Positions 26,777 through 35,707 of a DNA stretch of 64,000 nt are shown here, in pieces. Each line of letters opens with the position of its first letter. The first letter of the stretch is position 1. Below the pieces are notes generated by a model. It made no database searches. It was not told where the DNA came from and was given only the letters and a program-made list of their open reading frames with translations. The stretch is from CAMFLJ01 sp963702555 (GTDB lineage: Bacteria > Actinomycetota > Acidimicrobiia > Acidimicrobiales > Acidimicrobilacustridaceae): NCBI GenBank assembly GCA_963702555.1, contig CAVPCW010000013.1, positions 248,001 through 312,000 on the forward strand. The letters run 5' to 3'. The translations under genes were made by a program, and so were the position numbers.

Positions 26777-27808
26777 ATGAAGGCAGCACGACTCATCGAC
26801 GGTGAGCTCACCGTCGTCGACCGCGACGTGGCCGAGCCGGGCGAGGCCGAGGTCCGCGTGCGGATCAGCGCCGCGGGCGTGTGCCACTCCGACCTCCACC
26901 TGGCCCGTGGCCACTGGGCCGGCGTCGGCACCGACGGCGAGCGGGTGCTCGGCCACGAGGCCATCGGCGTGGTCGAGGCGCTGGGGCCCGGGGCCGACCG
27001 CTGGGTCTCGGTCGGCGACCGGGTGATCCTCGGGCTCGGCGGCACCGGTGGCACCGACTGGTGCGGGGCGTGCGAGTTCTGCCTCTCCGGCCGACCCCGG
27101 CACTGCACCCGGTCGAGCGGGATCATGGGCACCTTCGCCGAGGAGTTCGTGGTCTACGCGCCGGGGCTCGTCGTCATCCCCGACGCGCTGGGCGACGACG
27201 AGGCCCCGCTCGCCTGCGGCGGGCTCACCGCCTACGGCGCGGTGAAGAAGCTCTTCGACCACGGCGTGATCCCGGGCAGCACCGTCGCCGTGCTCGGCGC
27301 AGCCGGTGGCCTCGGCCACTACGCCGTGCAGCTCCTGCACGCCTTCGGCTACCGGGTGGTGGGGATCGACGTCGGCGAGGAGCGGCTCGAGTTCGTGCGC
27401 TCGCTCGGCGCCGACGTGGCCACCACGCCCGAGGGCGCGGCCGAGGCCGTGGCCCCCACCGGGGGTGCGCACGCCAGCATCGTGTTCGCGGCGCGTGTCG
27501 ACGCCTTCCAGCAGGGGCTGCAGCTGCTGCGCAAGGGCGGGCTGTTCGTGGGCGTGGCCATCCCCCCGAGCAGCGACGGCAACATCCAGATCAACCCGTT
27601 CCAGCTGCTGATGGGCGACCCCACCATCGTGTTCTCGGCCGTCGGCACCGTGCAGGACATGCGCGAGCTCATCGACCTCGCCGCCCGCGGTGTGGTGCGC
27701 ACCCACGTGAGCCGCACCGGCTCGCTGTCGGACCTCGACACGATCTTCGACGAGCTCGAGGGCGCGCAGTACCTCGGCCGCGCCGTCATCACCGACCTGA
27801 CCCGCTAG
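26777..27808 (+). CDS. Zinc-dependent NAD(P) alcohol dehydrogenase
   Basis: Medium-chain dehydrogenase of 343 residues. The catalytic zinc is bound by Cys in GVCHSDLH near residue 36 and His in GHEAIG near 60. The structural zinc loop is complete (WCGACEFC then C seven residues on, near 95-108). The nucleotide loop is LGAAGGLGHYA near residue 174, with Asp in GIDVGEER suggesting NAD(H). Family members oxidise primary or secondary alcohols, and the short C-terminus fits the AdhP/NDMA-independent group. Monocistronic as far as can be seen. Confidence 0.9.
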   Translation: MKAARLIDGELTVVDRDVAEPGEAEVRVRISAAGVCHSDLHLARGHWAGVGTDGERVLGHEAIGVVEALGPGADRWVSVGDRVILGLGGTGGTDWCGACEFCLSGRPRHCTRSSGIMGTFAEEFVVYAPGLVVIPDALGDDEAPLACGGLTAYGAVKKLFDHGVIPGSTVAVLGAAGGLGHYAVQLLHAFGYRVVGIDVGEERLEFVRSLGADVATTPEGAAEAVAPTGGAHASIVFAARVDAFQQGLQLLRKGGLFVGVAIPPSSDGNIQINPFQLLMGDPTIVFSAVGTVQDMRELIDLAARGVVRTHVSRTGSLSDLDTIFDELEGAQYLGRAVITDLTR

Positions 27809-27918
27809 CGGCACCACCGGCCGGGTCTCGTCAGATCCCCGTCACGAAGTACCCCCGGGCGTACCGTTTCGCGTACGGCCGGGTGGACCGGTCGAGATGT
27901 GGACCAAAGGAGGCTGAC

Positions 27919-28323
27919 ATGGCCGACTACGACGCGGTCGAAGCAGACCGCTGGACGGGATGGGTCGCATTCGCCGGGATCCTGATGATCATCGGCGGAT
28001 GCCTCCAGGGCATCTACGGCATGCTGGCGATCGTCAACGACACCTGGGTGGTGTGGGGCAACACCGGGGCCATGTACCTCGACATCACCCAGTGGGGCTG
28101 GATCCACCTCATCTGGGGCGTGATCATGGTCCTCGCCGGGCTGGGGGTGCTCAGCGGCAACATCTTCGCCCGGCTCCTCGGGGTGATCCTGGCCGCCATC
28201 GCCGCGGTCGTGAACTTCATGTTCATCCCCGTGTACCCGCTGTGGTCGATCACCGTCGTCGTGATCGCCATCGTGGTGATCTACGCCCTGGTCGCCCACG
28301 GCAAGGACATGAAGCAGGCCTGA
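27919..28323 (+). CDS. DUF7144-like four-helix membrane protein
   Basis: Membrane protein of 134 residues with four transmembrane helices, about 14-36, 57-78, 84-104 and 108-127, and a short charged C-terminus (AHGKDMKQA). GW-rich loops (DRWTGWVAF, WGWIHLIWG) match a small family widespread in actinobacteria (DUF7144 from memory). A perfect AAAGGAGG site lies 6 bases before the ATG, which suggests strong expression. Related proteins are sometimes stress-induced, but no function is established. Ends before a strong hairpin. Confidence 0.8.
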   Translation: MADYDAVEADRWTGWVAFAGILMIIGGCLQGIYGMLAIVNDTWVVWGNTGAMYLDITQWGWIHLIWGVIMVLAGLGVLSGNIFARLLGVILAAIAAVVNFMFIPVYPLWSITVVVIAIVVIYALVAHGKDMKQA

Positions 28324-28344
28324 CGGCCCCGAACGACGCCAAGG

Positions 28345-28383
28345 TGGTTCAGATCGTTGCGGTTTCCGCAACGATCTGAACCA
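28345..28383. terminator. Long hairpin between convergent genes
   Basis: Perfect 18-bp arms (left arm TGGTTCAGATCGTTGCGG) with a TTT loop, between convergent genes ending at 28323 and 28417. The centre GCGGTTTCC also occurs inside the arm of the palindrome at 19054-19105. Confidence 0.85.
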
Positions 28384-28416
28384 GCTTCGGGGTGGGGTGG
28401 GCCGGCGACGTGAGGC

Positions 28417-29590
28417 CTAGAGCAGCTCGAGGACCATGGCCGAGCCCATGCCCCCGCCGGCGCACATCGACACGACGCCGGTCTGCAGGCCGCGGCGGCG
28501 CAGCTCGTGGATCATGGTGACGACCATGCGGGCGCCGGTGGCGGCGATCGGGTGGCCGAGGCTGCACCCGCTGCCGTTCACGTTGAGGATCGTGGGGTCG
28601 ATGCCGAGGGTGCGGTAGGCCGCGATCGGCACCGAGCAGAAGGCCTCGTTGACCTCCCACAGGTCGATGTCGCCGACCGAGCGGCCGGCCTTGGCCAGCG
28701 CCTTCGGGATGGCGACGGTGGGGCCCATGCCGGTGCGGCGGGGCTCGACGCCGGCGTTGCCCCACGAGACGATGCGGGCCAGCGGCGTGAGGCCGTGGGC
28801 GGCGGCGTAGTCGGACGACACGACCGTGACCGCCGCGGCGGCGTCGTTGAGGCCGGCGGCGTTGCCGGCGGTGACGGTGAAGCCCTCGATCTCGGGGTGG
28901 AGCGGCTTGAGCTCACCGAGGGAGTCGGCGGTGACGCCGCGACGGGGGTGCTCGTCGACCGAGAAGGTGACGGTGGAGCCGTCGAGCGTGGGGCGCCTCG
29001 ACCGGCACGATCTGGCTCTCGAACCAGCCGTTGTCGATCGACTCGACGGCCTGGCCGTGGGTGTAGGCGGCCCACTCGTCGACGTCGCGCCGGGTGAGGC
29101 CCATCTCGATGGCGGTGTTGTTGCCGACCGTGATGGTCATGTCGAAGGCGGGGGCGTCGGGGGTCTCCCGGTGGCTCGGCGACATCCACGGCTGGGCGTC
29201 CTGGCCGAGGGCGAGGCGCTTGGACGACGACGGCGAGGTGGAGATGCTCTCGGTGCCACCGGCGACGATGACGTCGGTCATGCCGGCCATGATCGAGGCG
29301 GCCGCGATCTGGATGGCCGAGAGGCCGGCGGCGCAGTGGCGGTTGTCGGAGAGGCCCGGCACCTCGGGGAGGCCGAGCTCGACGGCCACGTAGCGGGCGA
29401 TCACGCCGCCACCCTGGAGCGACTCGGCCACGACGATGTCGTCGATGTCGGCCGTGGGCACGCCGCTGCGCTCGATGGCGGCGCCGACGGCGACCTGGGC
29501 CAGCGCGAAGGCGTCGACACCGACGAGGGTGCCCTTGTTGGCCCGCCCGATCGGGGTGCGGGCGGCGGAGACGATCACTGCGTCGGTCAT
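28417..29590 (-). CDS. Acetyl-CoA acetyltransferase (thiolase), one frameshift
   Basis: Thiolase of about 390 residues. The nucleophilic Cys is in NRHCAAGLSAIQ near residue 87; the second half carries NEAFCSVP, GCSLGHPIAATGAR with the catalytic His, and CAGGGMGSA with the second Cys. An extra base near 28995 splits the frame; deletion restores IVPVEAPTLDGSTV, the expected join. All catalytic residues are present, so sequencing error is likely. It is the final gene of the leftward operon that starts at 34696, and supplies the thiolytic step of beta-oxidation. Acyl specificity is not clear. Confidence 0.87.
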
Positions 29591-29612
29591 CGGTGATTCC
29601 CTTCGGGTCGGC

Positions 29613-30449
29613 TCAGTGGCCGTCGTTGGAGGTGTGTCGCTGCGGGTCGGCCCACTGGGCCTCGCGCTTCTCGGCGAAGGCGGCGGGGCCCTCGGCCTGG
29701 TCGGGGTGGCCCCACATCGACACGAGGTCGAGGGCGCCGGCCTTGCAGGCGTCGGTGAGGCCCAGCTCGAGCGCCCGCCACAGCGCCCGCTTGCTGGCGG
29801 CCATGGCCGCCGGCGAGTTCCTGGCGATCTTCTCGGCGAGGGCCTGGGCCTCGTCGCGGAGCTTCTCGGGGGGATCGACGATCTGGCTGATCATGCCGAG
29901 CTGGTAGGCCCGCTCGGCGCCCATGCGCTCGTGACGGCCGACGAGCGCCATGCGCATGACGGCCTCGAACGGCATCTTGCGCAGCAGGCCGATGGCCTCG
30001 ATGGCGACGACCTGGCCGACCGACACGTGGGGGTCGAAGAACTGGGCGTCGCTGGCGGCGATGACGATGTCGGCGTCGGCGACCCAGTGGAAGGCCCCGC
30101 CGGCGCAGAGGCCGTTGACCGCGGTGATGACGGGCTTCTCGACGCCCTGGTGCCACGCGGTGAAGTGGACGTCGAACTCCTCCATCGACTGGCGGTAGCG
30201 CTCCATGCCCACGCCGTCGCCGGCGATCTCGGAGACGTCGACCCCCGTCTGGAAGGCCCGACCCTCCCCCGTGTGCACGATGACCCGCACGGCCGGGTCG
30301 GCGTCGAGCTCGATCCAGGCCTGGGCGAACTCGTCGCGCATGGTGTTGTTCATGGCGTTGAGCTGCTCGGGCCGGTTGTTGATGAGCCAGCCCACCGGGC
30401 CGTGGCGCTCGAGCTTCAGGCAGGTGAAGTCGCTGTAGCCGTCGCTCAT
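29613..30449 (-). CDS. Enoyl-CoA hydratase/isomerase (crotonase), paralog A
   Basis: Crotonase of 278 residues. The oxyanion-hole segments are FQTGVDVSEI near residue 70 and GLCAGGAFHWVADADIV near 115. At the positions of the two catalytic Glu of ECHS1, only Asp or uncharged residues are seen (DPHVSVGQVVAIEAI), so it may be an isomerase, hydrolase or retro-Claisen-type member. Its ATG overlaps the stop of paralog B (ATGA). The last 45 codons are almost identical to those of B at DNA level, showing a recent duplication or gene conversion. Confidence 0.88.
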   Translation of the reverse strand: MSDGYSDFTCLKLERHGPVGWLINNRPEQLNAMNNTMRDEFAQAWIELDADPAVRVIVHTGEGRAFQTGVDVSEIAGDGVGMERYRQSMEEFDVHFTAWHQGVEKPVITAVNGLCAGGAFHWVADADIVIAASDAQFFDPHVSVGQVVAIEAIGLLRKMPFEAVMRMALVGRHERMGAERAYQLGMISQIVDPPEKLRDEAQALAEKIARNSPAAMAASKRALWRALELGLTDACKAGALDLVSMWGHPDQAEGPAAFAEKREAQWADPQRHTSNDGH

Positions 30450-31264
30450 GTGCCGCTCTCCGCAGGGTCGGTGGTGGACCAACGAGCCTCGCGCTTCTCC
30501 GCGAACGCCAGGGGTCCCTCGGTCTGGTCGGGGTGGCCCCACATCGACACGAGGTCGAGGGCGCCGGCCTTGCAGGCGTCGGTGAGGCCCAGCTCGAGCG
30601 CCCGCCACAGCGCCCGCTTGCTGGCCGCCATGGCCGCCGGCGAGTTGCGGGCGATCTTCTCGGCCAGCTCCTGAGCCGACTCACGGAGCCGCTCGGGTGG
30701 GTCGACGACCTCGCTGATCATGCCGATCTGGTACGCCCGCTCGGCGCTCATGCGCTCGTGACGGCCGACGAGCGCCATGCGCATCATCGACTCGAACGGC
30801 ATCTTGCGAGCGAGGGCGATGGCCTCGTAGGCGGTGACCTGACCGACCGACACGTGCGGGTCGAGGAACGTGGCGTCGCTGGCCGCGATGACGATGTCGG
30901 CGTCGGCCACGAAGTGGAGACCGCCCCCGGCACACGAGCCGTTGACGGCGGCGATGACCGGCGTGACCACCTGGTTGTGCCAGGCGCTGATGAGCAGCTC
31001 GGCCCGCTTGGTGCGGCGGGACTGCTCGCGCAGGGCCTCGGGGTCGCGGCTGAGCTGCACCACGTCGAGGCCGGTCTGGAAGTGGCGGCCGTTGCCGGTG
31101 TTGACGATGACCCGAACCTCGGGGTCGTCGTCGAGCTCGCGCCAGGCCACGGGCAGGGCGTCGAGCATCGCCGCGTCCATGGCGTTGCCGGCCTGGGGCC
31201 GGTCGAAGATCAGCCAGCCGACCGGGCCGTGGCGCTCGATCGAGAGGCCGCTGCTGTCGCCCAC
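30446..31264 (-). CDS. Enoyl-CoA hydratase/isomerase (crotonase), paralog B
   Basis: Crotonase of 272 residues, closely related to the gene at 29613-30449 (shared ERHGPVGWLI, DPHVSVGQV, RMALVGRHERM and the C-terminal SPAAMAASKRALWRALELGL). The oxyanion loop is GSCAGGGLHFVADADIV. GTG 31264 is one base after the acyl-CoA dehydrogenase stop, giving tight coupling. The two copies may act on successive or stereoisomeric intermediates. Exact 102-base identity with paralog A spans 30524-30625. As in A, the standard catalytic Glu pair is not evident. Confidence 0.88.
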   Translation of the reverse strand: MGDSSGLSIERHGPVGWLIFDRPQAGNAMDAAMLDALPVAWRELDDDPEVRVIVNTGNGRHFQTGLDVVQLSRDPEALREQSRRTKRAELLISAWHNQVVTPVIAAVNGSCAGGGLHFVADADIVIAASDATFLDPHVSVGQVTAYEAIALARKMPFESMMRMALVGRHERMSAERAYQIGMISEVVDPPERLRESAQELAEKIARNSPAAMAASKRALWRALELGLTDACKAGALDLVSMWGHPDQTEGPLAFAEKREARWSTTDPAESGT

Positions 31265-31265
31265 G

Positions 31266-32597
31266 TCAGCTCCGGGGGATGTCGCGCCAGGCGGCATCCT
31301 GGTACTGGTCGGGCTCGCGGGGCAGGCCGAGCACCCGCTCGCCGATGATGTTCTTGTTCACCTCGGAGGTGCCACCCTCGATGGTGTTGGCCCGGCTGCG
31401 GAGCATGCCCTTGACGTCGCGGGGCAGCATCAGGCCGTAGGCCTCGGCCGGGTCGTCGGTGTCGACGGCGTCGGCCTCCCAGGCGATGGCCCGGGCGCCG
31501 AGCAGGTCGGTGGCCAGCGCCTGGATGCGCTGGTTCAGCGAGCCCTGGTGGACCTTGCCGATGGAGCTCTCGGGCCCGGGCGACCGACCGGCCTTCAGCC
31601 CGGCCCGCACCCGCTGGTTGGTCCAGCCCCGGATGCGCTCCTCGCTGAGGAGGCGCATGATCTGCTGGCGCACGACGGGGTCGTCCCAGCCACCCTCGAG
31701 GCCGGCCGCGGTGTTGGCCCTGGCGATCTCGATCAGGTGCTCGGCGCCGGAGCCACCGATGCGGTCGACGCCGCCTGAGCCGGAGCCCGAGACCATCTGG
31801 CGCTCGCCGGAGAGGGTGGCGTTGGCGACCTTCCAGCCGTCGCCGATCTCGCCGACCCGGTTGAAGTCGGGCACCCGGGCGGCGTCGAGGAAGGTCTCGT
31901 TGAAGTCGACCTCGCCGGTGATGTGGCGCAGGGCCCGCACCTCGACGCCGGGCTGGTGCAGGTCGACGAGGAAGTAGGTGATGCCCTTGCGCTTGGGCTG
32001 GTCGGGATCGGTGCGGGCCAGCAGCACGCCGTAGTCGGCGTTGTGGGCCCAGGTGCTCCAGACCTTCTGGCCCGTGAGCACCCACTCGTCGCCGTCGAGC
32101 TCGGCCTTGCAGGCCAGCGAGGCGAGGTCGGAGCCGGCGCCCGGCTCGCTGAACAGCTGGCACCACACCTCTTCGTTGCGCACCATCGGCGGGAGGAAGC
32201 GCAGGCGCTGCTCCTCGGTGCCGTAGGCGAACAGCGCGGGGGCGGCGAGGTTCAGCCCGAGCGGGTTCAGTCGGCCGAGGTTGTAGGGCGCCAGCACCCC
32301 CTCGACGGCGCGGGCGACCGCGGGCTTGAGGTCGAGGCCGCCGTAGGCGACCGGCCAGGTCGCCACGGCCAGGCCCGAGCGGGCGAAGGTGGGGTACCAG
32401 GCCTCGTAGTCGGCGAACCTCCGCACCGCCCGGATGGCGTCGCGGCCGCCCCGGTCGGCGGCGTCGCGCCACGCCTGGGGCACGTTGGCCTCCACCCAGG
32501 CCTTGGTGGCGGCCACGGCCTCGTCGACGGACGCGCCGGAGGGCACGGCCAGCTCGTCGACGGCGATGCCGGGGGGAGGGGTCAGCAGGTCGGTCAC
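31266..32597 (-). CDS. Acyl-CoA dehydrogenase (FadE29-like, large type)
   Basis: Acyl-CoA dehydrogenase of 443 residues. Motifs: WCQLFSEPGAGSDLASL near residue 145, WSTWAHNADYGVLLART, and the C-terminal RANTIEGGTSEVNKNIIGERVLGLPRE. Mycobacterial relatives of this length often work as heteromers in steroid or branched side-chain degradation. The partner subunit might be the fused protein encoded divergently at 36446. GTG 32597 follows the crotonase stop after one base. Position between three crotonases and a thiolase places it in the alpha,beta-desaturation step of this pathway. Confidence 0.9.
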   Translation of the reverse strand: MTDLLTPPPGIAVDELAVPSGASVDEAVAATKAWVEANVPQAWRDAADRGGRDAIRAVRRFADYEAWYPTFARSGLAVATWPVAYGGLDLKPAVARAVEGVLAPYNLGRLNPLGLNLAAPALFAYGTEEQRLRFLPPMVRNEEVWCQLFSEPGAGSDLASLACKAELDGDEWVLTGQKVWSTWAHNADYGVLLARTDPDQPKRKGITYFLVDLHQPGVEVRALRHITGEVDFNETFLDAARVPDFNRVGEIGDGWKVANATLSGERQMVSGSGSGGVDRIGGSGAEHLIEIARANTAAGLEGGWDDPVVRQQIMRLLSEERIRGWTNQRVRAGLKAGRSPGPESSIGKVHQGSLNQRIQALATDLLGARAIAWEADAVDTDDPAEAYGLMLPRDVKGMLRSRANTIEGGTSEVNKNIIGERVLGLPREPDQYQDAAWRDIPRS

Positions 32598-32598
32598 G

Positions 32599-33408
32599 TC
32601 ATCGTCCCTTGTACTCGGGGGGCCGCTTCTCCTTGAACGCAGCCAGCCCTTCCTTGAAGTCCTCGCTGCGCGACGAGAGCTCCATCGAGAACGCCTCGTC
32701 GTGGAGCTGGTCGTCGAGCGACTTGCTGCGCCCGCTGTTCATCAGCCACTTGGCCAGGCCGAGAGCCACGGTGGCCGACCCGGCGAGGGTGGTGACCAGT
32801 TCCTCGGCAGCAGCGTCGAGCTCGTCGCCGGGGACGGCCCGGTGGATCATCCCCCAGTCGGCGGCCTCGGCCCCCGACACGACGCGGCCGAGCAGCACCA
32901 TGTCGCGCGCCCGCACCTCGCCGACCCGACGGGGCAGCAGCCAGGTGGCACCGCTGTCGGGGGTGAACCCCTTGCCCACGAACGGCGCCCAGAAGCGGGC
33001 GTCGTCGGCGGCGACGGTGAAGTCGGAGGCGAGGGTGAGGTTGAGGCCGATGCCGGCCGCCCATCCCCGCACGACGCTGACGATCGGCACCTGGGTGCGC
33101 AGCATCAGCGGGATGAGGCGGTTGGCCTGCGACGGCAGCCGGCGCTGGATGCTGCCGACCCGCGGGCGGGGCCCGCCGGGGGCGTTGCGCGACACGATGT
33201 CGAAGCCGGAGCAGAAGTCCTTGCCCGAGCCACTGAGCACGATGGCCCGCACGTCCTCGTCGCGGCCGGCGGTGTCGATGGCGTCGATCGTGGCGGCGAC
33301 GACCTCGTCGTTGAGCGCGTTGCGCCGCTCGGCGAGGTCGAACGTGAGCCGCAGCACCTGGTCGTCGTGGCTGACCAGCAGCCCCGGCACGCTCTCGTAG
33401 TCGGTCAT
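32599..33408 (-). CDS. Enoyl-CoA hydratase (crotonase), third of the operon
   Basis: Crotonase of 269 residues, distinct from the duplicated pair downstream. FCSGFDIVSRNAPGG near residue 65 and GWAAGIGLNLTLASDFTVA near 113 form the oxyanion hole; KGFTPDSGATWLLPRRVG near 145 corresponds to the region with the second catalytic acid in hydratases, here Asp. It resembles actinobacterial EchA proteins. Second gene of the leftward operon, 46 bases after the amidohydrolase. The stop is separated from the next start by one base, so expression is coupled. Confidence 0.88.
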   Translation of the reverse strand: MTDYESVPGLLVSHDDQVLRLTFDLAERRNALNDEVVAATIDAIDTAGRDEDVRAIVLSGSGKDFCSGFDIVSRNAPGGPRPRVGSIQRRLPSQANRLIPLMLRTQVPIVSVVRGWAAGIGLNLTLASDFTVAADDARFWAPFVGKGFTPDSGATWLLPRRVGEVRARDMVLLGRVVSGAEAADWGMIHRAVPGDELDAAAEELVTTLAGSATVALGLAKWLMNSGRSKSLDDQLHDEAFSMELSSRSEDFKEGLAAFKEKRPPEYKGR

Positions 33409-33454
33409 CTGCTCCCCCTCGGCCAGGTCGCCCGTCGCTCCCCGCGCTCCAGTG

Positions 33455-34696
33455 TCACGCGAGCGGGAGGTCGAGGCCCAACAGCTGGATGCCGTTGTTC
33501 CGGGCGATCTTGTTGATGACGGCCTGGTCGAGGTGCCCGAACTGGCTGGCGGCGGCCTGGCGGGAGTTCGGCCAGGTGGAGTCCTGGTGGGGGTAGTCGG
33601 TCTCGAAGGTGACGTTGTCGATGCCGACACGGTCGAGCAGCTCCACCCCGACGGGGTCCTTGAAGAAGCAGCTGTAGATCTGCCGGTAGTAGTAGAAGCT
33701 CGGCAGCTCGTCGAGCACGGCGTCCTTGCGGGCCCACAGGTGGGTCTGCCAGGCGTCGTCGCAGCGCTCGACGACGTAGGGGATCCAGCCGATCTGGCAC
33801 TCCGCGTACATCAGCTTCAGGTTCGGGAAGCGGGCGAGCACGCCGGAGAACAGGAAGTCGGTGAGGCTCACCGCGCTGTTGCCGAAGATCACGACCGAGC
33901 TGACGAGCTCGGGGGCGTCGGGCGAGCTCTGCGGGGTCTTGGTGCCGGAGCCGATGTGCATGCAGACGACCGTGCCGGTCTCGTCGCACGCCCGGAAGAA
34001 GGGGTCCCAGTAGCCGGAGTGCAGGCTCGGGTAGCCGAGGTAGGCCGGGATCTCGCTGAAGGCCACGGCCCGCACCCCGCGGGCGGCGTTGCGGCGGACC
34101 TCGGCGGCGGCGAGCTCGACGTCCCACAGCGGCACCATGCACAGCGGGATGAGGCGGCCGCCGCTCTCGCCGGCCCACTCCTCGACCATCCAGTCGTTGT
34201 AGGCCTCGACGCAGAGCTTGGAGAGCTCCTTGTCCTGGCCCCAGGCGAAGATCTGGCCGGCGAAGCGCGGGTAGTTCGGGTAGCAGAGCTGGGCCTCGAC
34301 CCCGTTGACGTCCATGTCGGCGAGGCGGTCGGCGACCTTGTAGCAACCGGGGCGCATCTCGTCGTAGGTGACGCCGCGCATGGTGACCTCCTCGGGCGGG
34401 AAGCCGGAGGCGGCGATGGGGCGCTTGATGGAGTAGCGGTGGTCCTCGTAGAACCACCAGGCCACGTCGGGGCCCGAGCCGGGCTCGCCGGGGGCCTCCT
34501 TGTAGAGGGCGCCGTCGAGCTCGATGGAGCCCGGAGCCGGGGCCAGCACGATGTGGGGGCCGACGTCGCGGTACTTCGCGGGGAGGCGGCTGGTCCAGAG
34601 GTCGGCCGGCTCCACCACGTGGGCGTCGAGGTCGACGATCGGCGGGATCCTCGCCACGAGCTCGTCGAGGTCGGGGGCTTCCGAGATCTGGGTCAC
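33455..34696 (-). CDS. Amidohydrolase-2 family protein (TIM-barrel hydrolase/decarboxylase)
   Basis: Metal-dependent TIM-barrel protein of 413 residues related to ACMSD-type decarboxylases. DLDAHVVEP near residue 22 gives the first ligand His with an Asp, CMHIGSGT near 245 another His, and FETDYPHQDSTWP near 360 the late Asp. The open frame extends upstream to 35716, but the GTG at 34696 is preferred because the family match starts there and the divergent genes begin beyond it. First gene of the operon with crotonases, FadE and thiolase. Its paralog is at 39383-40666. It may cleave a ring or C-C bond before beta-oxidation. Confidence 0.87.
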   Translation of the reverse strand: MTQISEAPDLDELVARIPPIVDLDAHVVEPADLWTSRLPAKYRDVGPHIVLAPAPGSIELDGALYKEAPGEPGSGPDVAWWFYEDHRYSIKRPIAASGFPPEEVTMRGVTYDEMRPGCYKVADRLADMDVNGVEAQLCYPNYPRFAGQIFAWGQDKELSKLCVEAYNDWMVEEWAGESGGRLIPLCMVPLWDVELAAAEVRRNAARGVRAVAFSEIPAYLGYPSLHSGYWDPFFRACDETGTVVCMHIGSGTKTPQSSPDAPELVSSVVIFGNSAVSLTDFLFSGVLARFPNLKLMYAECQIGWIPYVVERCDDAWQTHLWARKDAVLDELPSFYYYRQIYSCFFKDPVGVELLDRVGIDNVTFETDYPHQDSTWPNSRQAAASQFGHLDQAVINKIARNNGIQLLGLDLPLA

Positions 34697-34730
34697 TGGC
34701 AGGATCCTCACTGGCGACGGACGCGGGAAA

Positions 34731-34742
34731 TATACGATATCC
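34731..34742. promoter_or_regulatory. AT-rich promoter element TATACGATATCC
   Basis: Located 35 bases upstream of the leftward amidohydrolase operon and 144 bases upstream of the rightward crotonase operon. On the minus strand it yields TATATT at a suitable distance for a -10 of the leftward operon. It differs from the box at 16255-16266 at two of twelve positions. Confidence 0.45.
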
Positions 34743-34885
34743 GACCTGGCGATACGGTGTCGTGTCGGACCCCGACCACGACCACGACCGGAACCACGAA
34801 CACCTCGCCCCGCCCCGCCCTGGACGTTCCGTACAGTCTCCCCCAGCGCCCCGAGGGGACGGGCGCCCGACCGGAAGCAGGACCC

Positions 34886-35707
34886 ATGCCCGACGCAGAC
34901 CGGCCCCGCCCGCCCGAGGGCGACTGGCTCGGCACGCCGTTCCTCCGATTCGAGCGCCGGGGCTCCCTCGCGATCTGCCGCGTCGACCGCCCCCACCGGC
35001 GCAACGCGATGACCCCGGCCATGTACTTCGGGGTGCGCTACGCCGTCGACCACGTGAACCGCAGCGACGACCTCGCCGCCCTGGTGATCACCGGCACGGG
35101 CGACATGTTCATCCCCGGCGGCGACCTCGGCGGCGACCAGGAGGACAGCTGGGCCGACCTGGCCGGGCTGCTCCACCTCGACAACGTGCCGTTCGAGGCC
35201 ATCCGCAACTCGGCCAAGCCCGTCGTGGCCGCGGTCAACGGCTTCTGCGGTGGCGGAGGGCTCCTCATCGCCATGCTCGCCGACGTCGCCGTCGTGTCGA
35301 GCGAGGCGACGTTCCAGGCGCCCGAGCTGCTCCGCGGCATCGCCGACACCGGCTACGCCGCCTTCCTGCCGGGTCAGATCGGCATCCCCCACGCCCGGGA
35401 CATGCTGCTCACCGCGCGGGTGGTCGACGCCCCCACCGCCCTCGACTGGGGCCTGGTCACCCGCATGGTCGAGCCGGGCCGCGAGCTCGACGAGGCGTTC
35501 GAGGTCGCCATCCAGATCGTGCGCACCGCGCCGAAGGCCAGGGGCGTCGTGAAGCGCGAGATCAACCGGGGCTACGACCGCCCCGATCGCATGTCGATGG
35601 ACGAGTCGCTCTTCGGGCCCGAGACGCTCGAGGGCTTCCTCGCCTTCAAGGAGCGTCGCAACCCCGACTGGGTGCCGGCCGACCTGCGCACGGAGGGACG
35701 GCTGTGA
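34886..35707 (+). CDS. Enoyl-CoA hydratase/isomerase (crotonase)
   Basis: Crotonase of 273 residues. FIPGGDLGGDQED near residue 73 and GFCGGGGLLIAMLADVAVV near 120 build the oxyanion hole; APELLRGIADTGYAAFL near 148 carries a Glu at about the first catalytic position. The C-terminus (FGPETLEGFLAFKERRNPDW) is typical for the family. First gene of the rightward operon crotonase-crotonase-fused FadE, divergent from the amidohydrolase operon. The stop overlaps the next start (GTGA). It may hydrate the product of the fused acyl-CoA dehydrogenase. Confidence 0.88.
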   Translation: MPDADRPRPPEGDWLGTPFLRFERRGSLAICRVDRPHRRNAMTPAMYFGVRYAVDHVNRSDDLAALVITGTGDMFIPGGDLGGDQEDSWADLAGLLHLDNVPFEAIRNSAKPVVAAVNGFCGGGGLLIAMLADVAVVSSEATFQAPELLRGIADTGYAAFLPGQIGIPHARDMLLTARVVDAPTALDWGLVTRMVEPGRELDEAFEVAIQIVRTAPKARGVVKREINRGYDRPDRMSMDESLFGPETLEGFLAFKERRNPDWVPADLRTEGRL

